A DNA stretch of 64,000 nucleotides, taken from the NCBI GenBank assembly GCA_028289445.1, contig JANQPO010000017.1, forward strand, positions 351,537-415,536. Reading direction: 5' to 3'. The notes beneath the pieces are model-generated. The model was not told the DNA's origin. It saw nothing but the letters and a program-made list of their open reading frames with translations, and ran no database searches. Source of the DNA: Tepidamorphaceae bacterium (lineage in GTDB: Bacteria > Pseudomonadota > Alphaproteobacteria > Rhizobiales > JAKSCL01). The translations under genes were made by a program, and so were the position numbers. Positions 49,546 to 58,491 of the stretch are shown piece after piece. Each line of letters begins with the position of its first letter. Positions within the stretch are counted from its first letter, which is position 1.

Positions 49546-50061
49546 TTAGCCGTCGGATTGGCCTGATCTCAAGCGCTCAAACGCTACGCGCAGTTCGCCC
49601 TCTTCTCGCTCTCCTTGAAGGCTCTCCCGCAGCCGTCCGTCGGCATCGAACAACAACAACGTGACGTGTTGCGCGCCGTACTGGGCGGCGAAGTTGCGGC
49701 CCTCGGGCGTTGCGATATTGGCGATCACGTAGTTGATGTCGCCGCCCTCGAAGTGTTTAAGCGCCCTTCGTGTCTCGCTTTGAAGCGCTCTGCACATGGA
49801 GCACTGGGGATCGTGAACCTGCACGATTGTCGGTGTGCCGTTGGTGACGCGCGAAAGATCGTGTTCGCGGATCGTGCCATAGACATTGCGGGTCAATATT
49901 GCCCCGCCGCCGCCGACGATAGCCAGGCCGATGGTCCAGTTGCGCGCCCTGACAAGGAGATCGCGCCGACTGGTCTTTGTCGGGGCTTCGGCGGGTGAGG
50001 GGGACTTGTGCGTCTTCTTCGCCTGGCTTGTCGATCTGGTTCTCTTCGCTTTCTTCATCAC
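49546..50061 (-). CDS. membrane-anchored thioredoxin-like protein
   Basis: 171 aa; TM segment after TSRRDLLVRARNW; TIVQVHDPQCSMCRALQSETRRAL (CxxC). Confidence 0.65.
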   Translation of the reverse strand: MMKKAKRTRSTSQAKKTHKSPSPAEAPTKTSRRDLLVRARNWTIGLAIVGGGGAILTRNVYGTIREHDLSRVTNGTPTIVQVHDPQCSMCRALQSETRRALKHFEGGDINYVIANIATPEGRNFAAQYGAQHVTLLLFDADGRLRESLQGEREEGELRVAFERLRSGQSDG

Positions 50062-50109
50062 TCATCTGCCGTATTGAAATGGTTGAGTCTTGGATGCAGT
50101 GGGCTGGCG

Positions 50110-50784
50110 CTACATCACGAGAATGGGCGCGCCAGGCTCCACGCGGTCATAGAGATCGATCACGTCTTGATTGATCAGCCGCACGCAGCCGCTCGACACC
50201 GCTTTACCGATGGACCGAGGCTGATTGGTGCCGTGCAGCCGATAGAGGGTGTCGACTTTGCCTTCAAAGATGTAGAGGGCGCGGGCGCCGAGCGGATTGT
50301 CGAGACCCGGCGGCATGCCGCCATTCCTCACGCTCCACTTCTCCAGATGTGGTTCCCGCGCAATCATGGAGTCCGGCGGTGTCCACTTCGGCCACGGGCG
50401 CTTCCACGCGACACGAGCGCGTCCGGACCATTCAAAGCCCTGCCGCCCGAGTCCCACGCCGTAGCGCATCGCCGTGTTTCCCGACTCGACCAGATAGAGG
50501 AAGAACGTGCTGGTATCGACGACCAGCGAACCGGGCTTCTCGCCGGTCGTATACGCTACGCGCTGGCGCCGGAACTTCGGCGCCAGAACGGCCGGATCGA
50601 CGGCCGGGAGTGGGAATTGCTCCTCCAGGCGCGCGCCATAGTCTTCGACGAAGCTGTTCTTGAAGACAGTGGCGAGGCCGGAGGCGTTCTCTGCCGGTGG
50701 CGTTGTCGCACAGCCGGCCAGCGCCAGCCCCGCAAGGCTGGCGCCAGCGCCGACGAAACGCCGCCGGGTCAATGTTGTGGTCAT
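50110..50784 (-). CDS. L,D-transpeptidase (YkuD)
   Basis: 224 aa; Tat/lipobox-like N-terminus LAGLALAGCATTPP; ALYIFEGKVDTLYRLHGTNQPRSIGKAVSSGCVRLINQDVIDLYDRV. Confidence 0.92.
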   Translation of the reverse strand: MTTTLTRRRFVGAGASLAGLALAGCATTPPAENASGLATVFKNSFVEDYGARLEEQFPLPAVDPAVLAPKFRRQRVAYTTGEKPGSLVVDTSTFFLYLVESGNTAMRYGVGLGRQGFEWSGRARVAWKRPWPKWTPPDSMIAREPHLEKWSVRNGGMPPGLDNPLGARALYIFEGKVDTLYRLHGTNQPRSIGKAVSSGCVRLINQDVIDLYDRVEPGAPILVM

Positions 50785-50804
50785 CGCTGTCTGCTCCAGA
50801 TGAT

Positions 50805-51383
50805 CTAGAGGACAACGACCTGCGTCCCGAGCGGAACGCGGTTGTAGAGATCGATGACGTGGTCATTGATCATGCGTATGCAGCCGTTCGACACAGACCG
50901 CCCGATGGACGAGGGCTGTGTGGTGCCGTGGATGCGGTAATAGGTGTCGCGCCCGTTGCGATAGAGGTAGAGCGCCCGGGCACCGAGCGGATTGTTGATG
51001 CCGCCGGGCACACCGCCGGCATAGCGGGCATACTTTTTCGGCTCGCGGCGGATCATGTTCTTGGTCGGTGTCCAGCTTGGCCATTCGGCCTTGCGGTCCA
51101 CCGTCGCAATCCCCTTGAAAGCGAGACCGGCGCGGCCGACGCCGACACCGTATCGCCGTGCCCGTCCGCGTCTCTCGATCAGGTAGAGAAAGTGGTTGCG
51201 CGGATCGACCACGATGGTGCCCGGCGCATACTCCCGCGAGTAGCGGACACGCTGAGGCTTATACCGAGGATCGAGTTTGAAGCTCTTCTTGAACTTCGTC
51301 GTGTGATGTGCGTTGGCCTGCGACGCGGGCCAAAGCGTAAGGGATGCCATGCCGCCAAGCAGCATGTGTCGTCTTGTGATCAA
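50805..51383 (-). CDS. L,D-transpeptidase (YkuD)
   Basis: 192 aa; ALYLYRNGRDTYYRIHGTTQPSSIGRSVSNGCIRMINDHVIDLYNRV. Confidence 0.92.
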   Translation of the reverse strand: MITRRHMLLGGMASLTLWPASQANAHHTTKFKKSFKLDPRYKPQRVRYSREYAPGTIVVDPRNHFLYLIERRGRARRYGVGVGRAGLAFKGIATVDRKAEWPSWTPTKNMIRREPKKYARYAGGVPGGINNPLGARALYLYRNGRDTYYRIHGTTQPSSIGRSVSNGCIRMINDHVIDLYNRVPLGTQVVVL

Positions 51384-51449
51384 GGGAATGCTCCATGATT
51401 TCCATATCTGTCCAGAAGGGATTCGCGCTCGCGACGAGCGCCGGGGACA

Positions 51450-51779
51450 TCAGGAAATCGGAGGGCGCAGATCCACGGGACTATCGAATGACGTGTTAGG
51501 CGCCAGGTAGTGGCGGCCATGATCAGGCGGCGCGCGATAGGGTACCAAGTCGTGCGCCGACATCACCGCCTTACAGTCCGTCTTGCACGCCGAGGGCCTG
51601 CTTTCGCTCAAGTTTACCTCGTCGCAGCATTGGCCATCGGTCGCTGTCACGCCGGCCGACAGCTCCAAGACATGTTCAATGACGGCCTGATCGGCTGCGT
51701 CCGAGCCATCGCCGCCGCTCGCAATCGCTTGCAGAGGTGAGGACAGAATGAGAGCGACGGTCAGCAGCATGCGCAACAT
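51450..51779 (-). CDS. small secreted Cys-containing hypothetical protein
   Basis: 109 aa; signal peptide MLRMLLTVALILSSPLQAIASG; upstream of LDT genes on the same strand. Confidence 0.4.
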   Translation of the reverse strand: MLRMLLTVALILSSPLQAIASGGDGSDAADQAVIEHVLELSAGVTATDGQCCDEVNLSESRPSACKTDCKAVMSAHDLVPYRAPPDHGRHYLAPNTSFDSPVDLRPPIS

Positions 51780-52086
51780 GCCGGCAATCTAAGCGCAAAG
51801 GTTAAAGGAACCAACACGGGCCGGGTCACGCTCGCGTGAGTCGGACGTGATCGCTCCGGCCAGAGCTTAGCTCCGCGCCGCTGCTAGCCGATAATGTAGA
51901 TGTTGTCTTGCTCTGTACCGGGCGTGACGAACTTCAGTTGAAGCCACCCGAGAACGGTCATTTTCATGTTTAAGTCAGTTAACTGGCTGTTATTTCATGA
52001 TTTTAATTTCTGCGCCGCGTGTAAATATTTTCAAAATATTTTGATCTAGAGTGGCAGGCATTCAACGACATTGATTCTTTGAAGGA

Positions 52087-52644
52087 ATGGCTGCGATGAA
52101 AGGAATCGTGTTCACTGAATTTCTCGATATGGTCGACGAGAAGTTCGGTTTCGAGACGACCGAGACCATTGTCGGAAAGGCCGACCTGCCGTCAGGCGGC
52201 GCCTACACCAGCGTCGGCACCTATAGCCACGGCGAGATGCTATCGCTCGTGACCGAACTCAGCCGCGAGACCGAGGTCGACATCACTGCGCTGGTCAAAG
52301 TCTTCGGCGAGCATCTTCTCGCCCGCTTCCACGACATGTTCCCGGAGTTTTTCGACACCGTCCCCGATCTTTTCTCGTTCTTGGAAAACGTCGACGGATA
52401 CATTCACGGCGAGGTACGCAAGCTCTATCCGAATGCGACGCTTCCGGAGATCGATACGGTCCGCCACGACGACGGCCGGTTCGAGATGACTTACAAGTCC
52501 AAACGTAAGATGGCCGATCTGGCCGAGGGCCTGATCGGCGGCGCGATGTCTCACTTTGGCGGCGGCTATTCCCTGACGCGGGAAGACCTGCCGGAGGAGG
52601 ATGGCAAGCAATGCGTGGTGTTTGCTCTGTCGCCCCTGAACTAG
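52087..52644 (+). CDS. heme NO-binding (H-NOX) domain protein
   Basis: 185 aa; MKGIVFTEFLDMVDEKFG, VDGYIHGEVRKLYPNATLPEI (proximal His) and YKSKR (YxSxR motif); start at 52087 or 52096. Confidence 0.9.
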   Translation: MAAMKGIVFTEFLDMVDEKFGFETTETIVGKADLPSGGAYTSVGTYSHGEMLSLVTELSRETEVDITALVKVFGEHLLARFHDMFPEFFDTVPDLFSFLENVDGYIHGEVRKLYPNATLPEIDTVRHDDGRFEMTYKSKRKMADLAEGLIGGAMSHFGGGYSLTREDLPEEDGKQCVVFALSPLN

Positions 52645-53528
52645 AGCCAGGCGAAACGGAAGCGGAAGCGCTGCTGAAGCGTCGCCTCGAACGCGAGCGG
52701 CGTGCCCGCGCGGCTGCGGAAGCGACGATTGAGGAAAAGAGCCGGGAACTCTTCAAGGCCAACGAGGAGCTGGAACAGCTTTTGACCGGCAGCATAAAGG
52801 TGCTGGCCGACGTTCTGGCCATGGCCCGCCCCGAACTGTTCCAACAAGCCGGCAAGGTTCAGCGTTGGGCCCGGCGCGTCGCCCCGCATCTGAAGATCAA
52901 GCGTGGCTGGGAACTGGACCTGGCCGCGATGCTCTATCCGCTCGGCATGCTCTCGCTTCCCGATGACCTGACACGGAAGAGAATCTTCAACCAGTACCTG
53001 ACCGATGACGAACGCGCCCAGATCGCCGAGAGCACCCAATCCGCCCACGACCTCTTGAAGAACTTCCCGCGCATGGATGCGGTGGCGGAGGCGGTGCTTT
53101 ACAGCGGCAAGGGGTTTGACGGAAGCGGATTCCCATACGACGACGTCAAGGGACGCGATATCCCCGAAGCCGCGCGGGTTCTCAAGATCTTGATCGATCT
53201 GTCGGATATCGCGACCGGCGTGGATCGCAAGCGCGACTTCAAGCCCTTGTTGGCCAAGCGCGAGGACTATGACCTCGACATCTTGAAGGTCGTCTACGAG
53301 ACGCTGAAGATCGGCTCGCCCGGCGAGCGCGCAGAGGGAGAAGCGTTGACCCTCGATCCGAACGCACTGCGCCCCTCGGACGTGGTGCGCAGCGATATCG
53401 TGGATGTCAACGGCGCGTTGCTTCTCGCCGCAGGCTCACCGCTGTCGGAGATCACAATCCGCCGGATCAAGGCGTTGTGCGAAGCGGACCGGATGTCTGG
53501 ACCGATCAAGGTCTCGCGGAGCCAGTAG
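52611..53528 (+). CDS. degenerate HD-GYP/HD-domain protein adjacent to H-NOX
   Basis: 305 aa; coiled-coil N-terminus; AAMLYPLGMLSLP where HDxGK expected and AVLYSGKGFDGSGFPYDDVKGRDIP where HHExxDGxGYP expected; overlaps H-NOX gene by 34 bp. Confidence 0.8.
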   Translation: MRGVCSVAPELEPGETEAEALLKRRLERERRARAAAEATIEEKSRELFKANEELEQLLTGSIKVLADVLAMARPELFQQAGKVQRWARRVAPHLKIKRGWELDLAAMLYPLGMLSLPDDLTRKRIFNQYLTDDERAQIAESTQSAHDLLKNFPRMDAVAEAVLYSGKGFDGSGFPYDDVKGRDIPEAARVLKILIDLSDIATGVDRKRDFKPLLAKREDYDLDILKVVYETLKIGSPGERAEGEALTLDPNALRPSDVVRSDIVDVNGALLLAAGSPLSEITIRRIKALCEADRMSGPIKVSRSQ

Positions 53529-53538
53529 ACAGCGAGCG

Positions 53539-53560
53539 GTCGGGCGGCAGAGCGCCCGAC
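53539..53560. terminator. hairpin between convergent genes (possible terminator)
   Basis: gtcgggcg-gcagag-cgcccgac, perfect 8-bp stem with 6-nt loop; no strong T-run. Confidence 0.45.
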
Positions 53561-53583
53561 ACCGACGGTTTGTTACTTTGTTC

Positions 53584-55359
53584 TCACGCGACCTGCTGCG
53601 GCCGCATGTCCGCCGGATCGATCCCGGCAACGATGTTCGGCTTCTTCATCGCGTCGCGGCGGAACGGCTCGCCGAGTTCCTGGTTTAGGATCACCTCGAT
53701 GAACGTAGTCACGCCGTCGTCCTGTGCTTTGCAAGCGGTCTGAAGCGCTTCGGTCAGGTCGGCCTGGTTCTTCACGGTCACGCCCTTCAGCCCGCAGCCT
53801 TCCGCCACCTTGGCGTAGCTTAGATGCGGGTCAAGCTCAGTGCCGACGAAGTTGTCGTCGTACCACAGCGTCGTGTTGCGCTTCTCGGCGCCCCACTGAT
53901 AGTTGCGGAAGATCACCATGGTGATCGCCGGCCATTCCTGGCGGCCGATGGAGGACATCTCTGACATGGAGATGCCGAAGGCGCCGTCGCCCGCGAAACC
54001 CACCACCGGGACGTCAGGACACCCGATCTTGGCGCCGATGATTGCCGGAAAGCCATAGCCGCACGGCCCGAACAGACCGGGTGCCAGATATTTCCGCCCC
54101 TCTTCGAAGGTCGGATAGGCGTTGCCGATGGCGCAGTTGTTGCCGATGTCCGACGAGATGATCGCGTTCTTCGGTAGGCCCGCCTGAATGGCCCGCCAGG
54201 CCATGCGCGGTGACATGCGATCCGGGTCGCGGTCGCGGGCGCGTTCGTTCCAGGACGTGCCCGGATCGTCGTCCTCGTGATCCATCGAGGACAGCGCCTG
54301 AAGCCAGGCGGACTTCGTCTTGTGGACCAATGCTTTGCGGTCGTCGCGGCCGGCATCGCCGGCGGTGTCCGACAACTGTTCCAAGATCTGCTCAGCCACC
54401 TGTTTCGCGTCGCCGCAAATACCCACGGTCACCTTCTTCGTGAGGCCGATGCGGTCAGCGTTGATGTCGACCTGGATGATCTTTGCCCCCTTCGGCCAAT
54501 AATCGATGCCGTATCCCGGAAGCGTCGAGAAGGGGTTGAGACGGGTGCCGAGCGCCAAAACCACATCGGCCTTCGCGATCAGCTCCATCGCCGCCTTCGA
54601 TCCGTTATAGCCGAGCGGCCCGACGGAGAGCGGGTGGGAGCCGGGGAAGGCGTCATTGTGCTGGTAGTTGCAGCAGACCGGCGCGTCGAGCCGTTCGGCG
54701 AGCGCTTTGGACGCGGGGATGGCGCCACCGATAACGACACCGGCACCGTTCAGGATCACTGGGAATTGCGCCTCGGAGAGAAGCTTCGCCGCTTCCGCAA
54801 TCGCCGCCTTGCCGCCAGACGGCCGCTCGAATTCGATAATCTGCGGCAATTCGATGTCGATGACCTGGGTCCAGTAGTCGCGCGGCATATTGATCTGCGC
54901 TGGCGCCGACCCACGGCGCGCCTTTTCGATGACCCGGTTCAACACCTCCGCCACGCGGGACGGGTCGCGCACCTCTTCCTGGTAGCAAACCATCTCGCGG
55001 AACATCGCCATTTGTTCCACTTCCTGGAAGCCGCCTTGGCCGATGGTCTTGTTGGCCGCCTGCGGCGTGACCAGGAGCATCGGCGTGTGGTTCCAATAAG
55101 CGGTCTTGATGGCGGTCACGAAGCCGGTGACGCCCGGACCATTTTGGGCGATCGCCATCGCCATCTTGCCGGTCGACCGGGTGTAGCCGTCGCAGATCAG
55201 GCCGCCGTTCGTTTCGTGCGCCACGTCCCAAAAGGTGATGCCGGCCTTTGGGAAGAGATCGGAAATCGGCATGAAGGCCGAGCCGATAATGCCAAAGGCG
55301 TGCTCGATGCCGTGCATTTGCAGGACTTTGACGAAGGCCTCTTCGGTGGTCATTTTCAT
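53584..55359 (-). CDS. xsc: sulfoacetaldehyde acetyltransferase
   Basis: MKMTTEEAFVKVLQMHGIEHAFGIIGSAFMPISDLFPKAGITFWDVAHETNGGLICDGYTRSTGKMAMAIAQNGPGVTGFVTAIKTAYWNHTPMLLVTPQAANKTIGQGGFQEVEQM, characteristic of Xsc. Confidence 0.93.
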   Translation of the reverse strand: MKMTTEEAFVKVLQMHGIEHAFGIIGSAFMPISDLFPKAGITFWDVAHETNGGLICDGYTRSTGKMAMAIAQNGPGVTGFVTAIKTAYWNHTPMLLVTPQAANKTIGQGGFQEVEQMAMFREMVCYQEEVRDPSRVAEVLNRVIEKARRGSAPAQINMPRDYWTQVIDIELPQIIEFERPSGGKAAIAEAAKLLSEAQFPVILNGAGVVIGGAIPASKALAERLDAPVCCNYQHNDAFPGSHPLSVGPLGYNGSKAAMELIAKADVVLALGTRLNPFSTLPGYGIDYWPKGAKIIQVDINADRIGLTKKVTVGICGDAKQVAEQILEQLSDTAGDAGRDDRKALVHKTKSAWLQALSSMDHEDDDPGTSWNERARDRDPDRMSPRMAWRAIQAGLPKNAIISSDIGNNCAIGNAYPTFEEGRKYLAPGLFGPCGYGFPAIIGAKIGCPDVPVVGFAGDGAFGISMSEMSSIGRQEWPAITMVIFRNYQWGAEKRNTTLWYDDNFVGTELDPHLSYAKVAEGCGLKGVTVKNQADLTEALQTACKAQDDGVTTFIEVILNQELGEPFRRDAMKKPNIVAGIDPADMRPQQVA

Positions 55360-55516
55360 GGGCGTGCGTCCTCGTGGCATGTCGTGGCGTTGTCGGATTG
55401 CAGTATTGTCTGTCCCCGGCGTTCGCGAAAGAGCGCGCGCGCCGAATGTGCGACCTTTGAAGATGTCTTAGGGGACGCGCGGCCTTGCTCTAGCGCCACT
55501 CTGTCCCAATCGGTTG

Positions 55517-55537
55517 GGCCAGAATATTCTTCTGGCC
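55517..55537. promoter_or_regulatory. 8-5-8 dyad in the divergent xsc/aminotransferase intergenic region
   Basis: ggccagaa-tattc-ttctggcc, perfect arms. Confidence 0.4.
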
Positions 55538-55647
55538 TCCCGGCTTGGTCTTTGCTGGCGCAATCGGGGTAGCCTGATCCCATGATATCTGTGGCCTAAT
55601 CTATCATGCCAGTCCGTCATCGGACTTTGCCACCTAGGGAGTGAGCC

Positions 55648-56976
55648 ATGGCAATGCCTGCTGCCGCCAACCAGCCGACCAATTCGCTGGAACAACATTG
55701 GATGCCGTTTTCCGCCAACCGCGACTTCAAGGCCGATCCACGCCTCGTCGTCAAAAGCGAAGGCGTTTATCTCTGGGACCATAAAGGTGGACAAGTGATC
55801 GACGGGTCGTCCGGTCTGTTCAACGTCGCGGCCGGTCACGGGCGACAGGAGATCGCCGATGCGGTCTATGCTCAGATGCAAATGAACGACTACACCGCGC
55901 CGTTCGGCCTCGGTCATTCCGGATCGTTTGCGTTTGCCGAGAAGCTGTCGCGAATCCTGCCGGATCCGTTCAACCACGTCTTCTTCACCAATTCCGGGTC
56001 TGAGTCGATCGACACGGCCTTGAAGATCATCATGGCCTATCACCGGGCGCGCGGCGATGCGCAGCGCAGTCGCTTCGTGTCGCGCGAGCGCGCCTATCAC
56101 GGCGTCAATATCGGCGGCGTATCGCTGTCGGGGATGGTCAAGAATCGCGAGACGTTCCCGGTGGTGATGCCCAACATCGTCATGTTGCGCCACACCTGGG
56201 ACGAGTCGCGGCGCTTCGAGCGCGGCCAGCCGGAGGAGGGCGCGGAGCTTGCGAACGATCTCCAGCGCTTCTGCGACACCTATGGCGGAACGACGATCGC
56301 AGCCGTCTTCGTCGAACCGGTGGCCGGCTCGACCGGAACGCTGGTGCCGCCCAAGGGCTATCTGGAGCGCCTACGGGAAATCTGCGATGCGAACGGCATA
56401 CTGCTCGTCTTCGACGAGGTGATCACCGGTTTTGGCCGCCTTGGAACGCCGTTTGCGTCTCACGCCTTCAACGTAACGCCGGACATCATCACCATGGCCA
56501 AGGCGCTGACGAATGGCGCCATCCCGATGGGTGCCGTTGCAACGCGCGATAAGGTCTATGAGACCGTCGTCGGCGCGGCGCCTGACAAGGCGATCGAGTT
56601 CTTCCATGGCTATACCTATTCCGGACACCCGGCCGCCTGCGCCGCCGGTCTTGCCACCCTCGACATCTACGAGCGGGAAGGGCTGTTCGACCGGGCGGCG
56701 GAACTGTCCGACTATTTCCTCGATGCCATCTGGTCATTGAAGGACATCGACTGCGTTTTCGACCTGCGCGGCTATGGGCTGATGGCCGGCGTCGAGGTGC
56801 AACACGACGGCGTACCGGGCCGGCGCGGCACGGCGCTCCAAAAGCAGATGTTCTGGGACGGAGTCCACGTGAAGTTCACCGGCGACACGGCAATCGTCGC
56901 GCCGCCCTTGGTGTCCGAACGCCGCCATGTCGATGAGATCGTGGAGAAGATGGCGAAAACGCTAAAGACGGTTTAG
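55648..56976 (+). CDS. class III (omega) aminotransferase, probable taurine/hypotaurine:pyruvate aminotransferase by context
   Basis: 442 aa; NSLEQHWMPFSANRDFKADPRLVVKSEGVYLWDHKG, LLVFDEVITGFGRLGTPFA, ITMAKALTNGAIPMGAV; divergent from xsc. Confidence 0.88.
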   Translation: MAMPAAANQPTNSLEQHWMPFSANRDFKADPRLVVKSEGVYLWDHKGGQVIDGSSGLFNVAAGHGRQEIADAVYAQMQMNDYTAPFGLGHSGSFAFAEKLSRILPDPFNHVFFTNSGSESIDTALKIIMAYHRARGDAQRSRFVSRERAYHGVNIGGVSLSGMVKNRETFPVVMPNIVMLRHTWDESRRFERGQPEEGAELANDLQRFCDTYGGTTIAAVFVEPVAGSTGTLVPPKGYLERLREICDANGILLVFDEVITGFGRLGTPFASHAFNVTPDIITMAKALTNGAIPMGAVATRDKVYETVVGAAPDKAIEFFHGYTYSGHPAACAAGLATLDIYEREGLFDRAAELSDYFLDAIWSLKDIDCVFDLRGYGLMAGVEVQHDGVPGRRGTALQKQMFWDGVHVKFTGDTAIVAPPLVSERRHVDEIVEKMAKTLKTV

Positions 56977-57242
56977 GGTCCATACTCAGTGAGGTTATGC
57001 GTTCTGCGTGTGTCGGATTTCGTTTCTGACAAGGCGCAAGACCGCCGGAAGTCTGGCTGACTTTCAAGGGCTTGCAACGCCGTCGGGGGCGAAATCCGCC
57101 GCGCCCGAAGGGTTTGGCGAGAAACCGTCCATCTGCCACGCAAACCTCTCTCGAATAGGCTCTGGCCTGTCCTTTGTTCGGTTTGCTCGCATCTGAACGA
57201 TTCTCGCCAAACAGAACGCATGACTTCACTGAGTATGGACCC
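56976..57242. mobile_element. MITE-like non-autonomous element with 31-bp terminal inverted repeats and TA target duplication
   Basis: Left gggtccatactcagtgaggttatgcgttctg (56976..57006) vs reverse complement of right end (57212..57242) gggtccatactcagtgaagtcatgcgttctg: 29/31 identical; flanked by TA (56974-56975 and 57243-57244). Confidence 0.85.
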
Positions 57243-57255
57243 TAACACCGCCTTC

Positions 57256-58398
57256 ATGGATGCCATCGTTGCTCTCAATGCCGGGTCGTCGAGCGTCAAG
57301 TTCGCTTGTTTTGGCGCCGACGACCTGGCGCCGGTCCTTCGGGGCGAGGTCGATGGTATCGGGTCCCGCACACGCCTGAAGGTCGATGGCGCGGCTGGCG
57401 ACCTCGACCCGGATGCCAACCACGAAACGGCGATCCGGCATATTCTGGAGACAGTTGTCGGACCGCGCGTCGATCGTTGCCTGGCCGTTGGTCACCGGAT
57501 CGTTCACGGCGGCACGCGATTTACGCGGCCGGAGATTGTCGACGATGCGGTGCTGGAGGAGATCGAAGCGCTGAGTCCGCTGGCCCGCTCACACCAGCCT
57601 CACAATGCGGCTGGCGTGCGGGCCGCAATGACGTCGTGGCCCGACACCCCCCAGGTCGCCTGTTTCGACACCGCCTTTCACGCCACGCTGCCGGCGGAAC
57701 GCCAGGTTTTCGCGATTCCGTATTCGCTCGCGGACGAGGGCGTGCGCCGTTACGGATTTCACGGCTTGTCCTACGAGGGCGTGGCGCGGGCGCTGCCCGA
57801 TCTCATTGGTGCGGCAGCGCAGGGTAGGGTGGTTGTCGCACATCTCGGCAACGGCGCCTCGCTGTGCGGACTGGTCGCCGGTCAAAGCCGATGGACGTCG
57901 ATGGGTTTCACGCCACTCGACGGTCTCGTCATGGGGCGCCGACCCGGCCGGCTCGACCCCGGCGTCCTGGTCTGGCTGATGCGAGAAAAGGGGGTGGATG
58001 CCGATGCGCTCGATGCGCTGTTGAATGCGCAATCGGGCTTGCTCGGTCTGTCGGGCTTCTCCCAGGACATGCGCGTTTTGCTTGAAAGCGACGACCAGCG
58101 CGCCCGTTTCGCCGTCGATGTCTTCGTCGACCGCCTGGTGACAGAAATCGGCGCGTCGGCGGCGGCAATCGGCGGCTGCGATGCCCTGGTTTTCACTGGC
58201 GGGATTGGAGAAAATGCCGCGCCCATTCGCGAACGGGCCGTCGACCTGTTGAGTTGGCTTGGCTTCACAATGGATAGCGACGCCAATCAACAGGGAGCCG
58301 GCATCATATCCGCGCCATCATCGAAGCCCATCGCAATCGTGCGCGCCGACGAAGAGGCGACGATTGCCGTAGCAACGCGAGACGTCGTGCGCTCTTGA
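57256..58398 (+). CDS. ackA: acetate kinase
   Basis: MDAIVALNAGSSSVKFACF, GHRIVHGG, RYGFHGLSYEGVA, VVAHLGNGASLCG, LVFTGGIGENAAPIRER; native ATG probably 57256, upstream ATG at 57220 lies inside the repeat element. Confidence 0.93.
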   Translation: MDAIVALNAGSSSVKFACFGADDLAPVLRGEVDGIGSRTRLKVDGAAGDLDPDANHETAIRHILETVVGPRVDRCLAVGHRIVHGGTRFTRPEIVDDAVLEEIEALSPLARSHQPHNAAGVRAAMTSWPDTPQVACFDTAFHATLPAERQVFAIPYSLADEGVRRYGFHGLSYEGVARALPDLIGAAAQGRVVVAHLGNGASLCGLVAGQSRWTSMGFTPLDGLVMGRRPGRLDPGVLVWLMREKGVDADALDALLNAQSGLLGLSGFSQDMRVLLESDDQRARFAVDVFVDRLVTEIGASAAAIGGCDALVFTGGIGENAAPIRERAVDLLSWLGFTMDSDANQQGAGIISAPSSKPIAIVRADEEATIAVATRDVVRS

Positions 58399-58491
58399 TC
58401 GGCGGTCCAACTGACGTAACGTTGTCTGTCACGTTGCAGACGTGTTAGCTTTGTAACTTAGAGTTTTGATGGACAGCGTAAAACGAGTGCC

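Noticed and set aside
54277-55572. 431-aa plus-strand ORF
   Set aside because: Antisense to xsc, no recognisable family motifs
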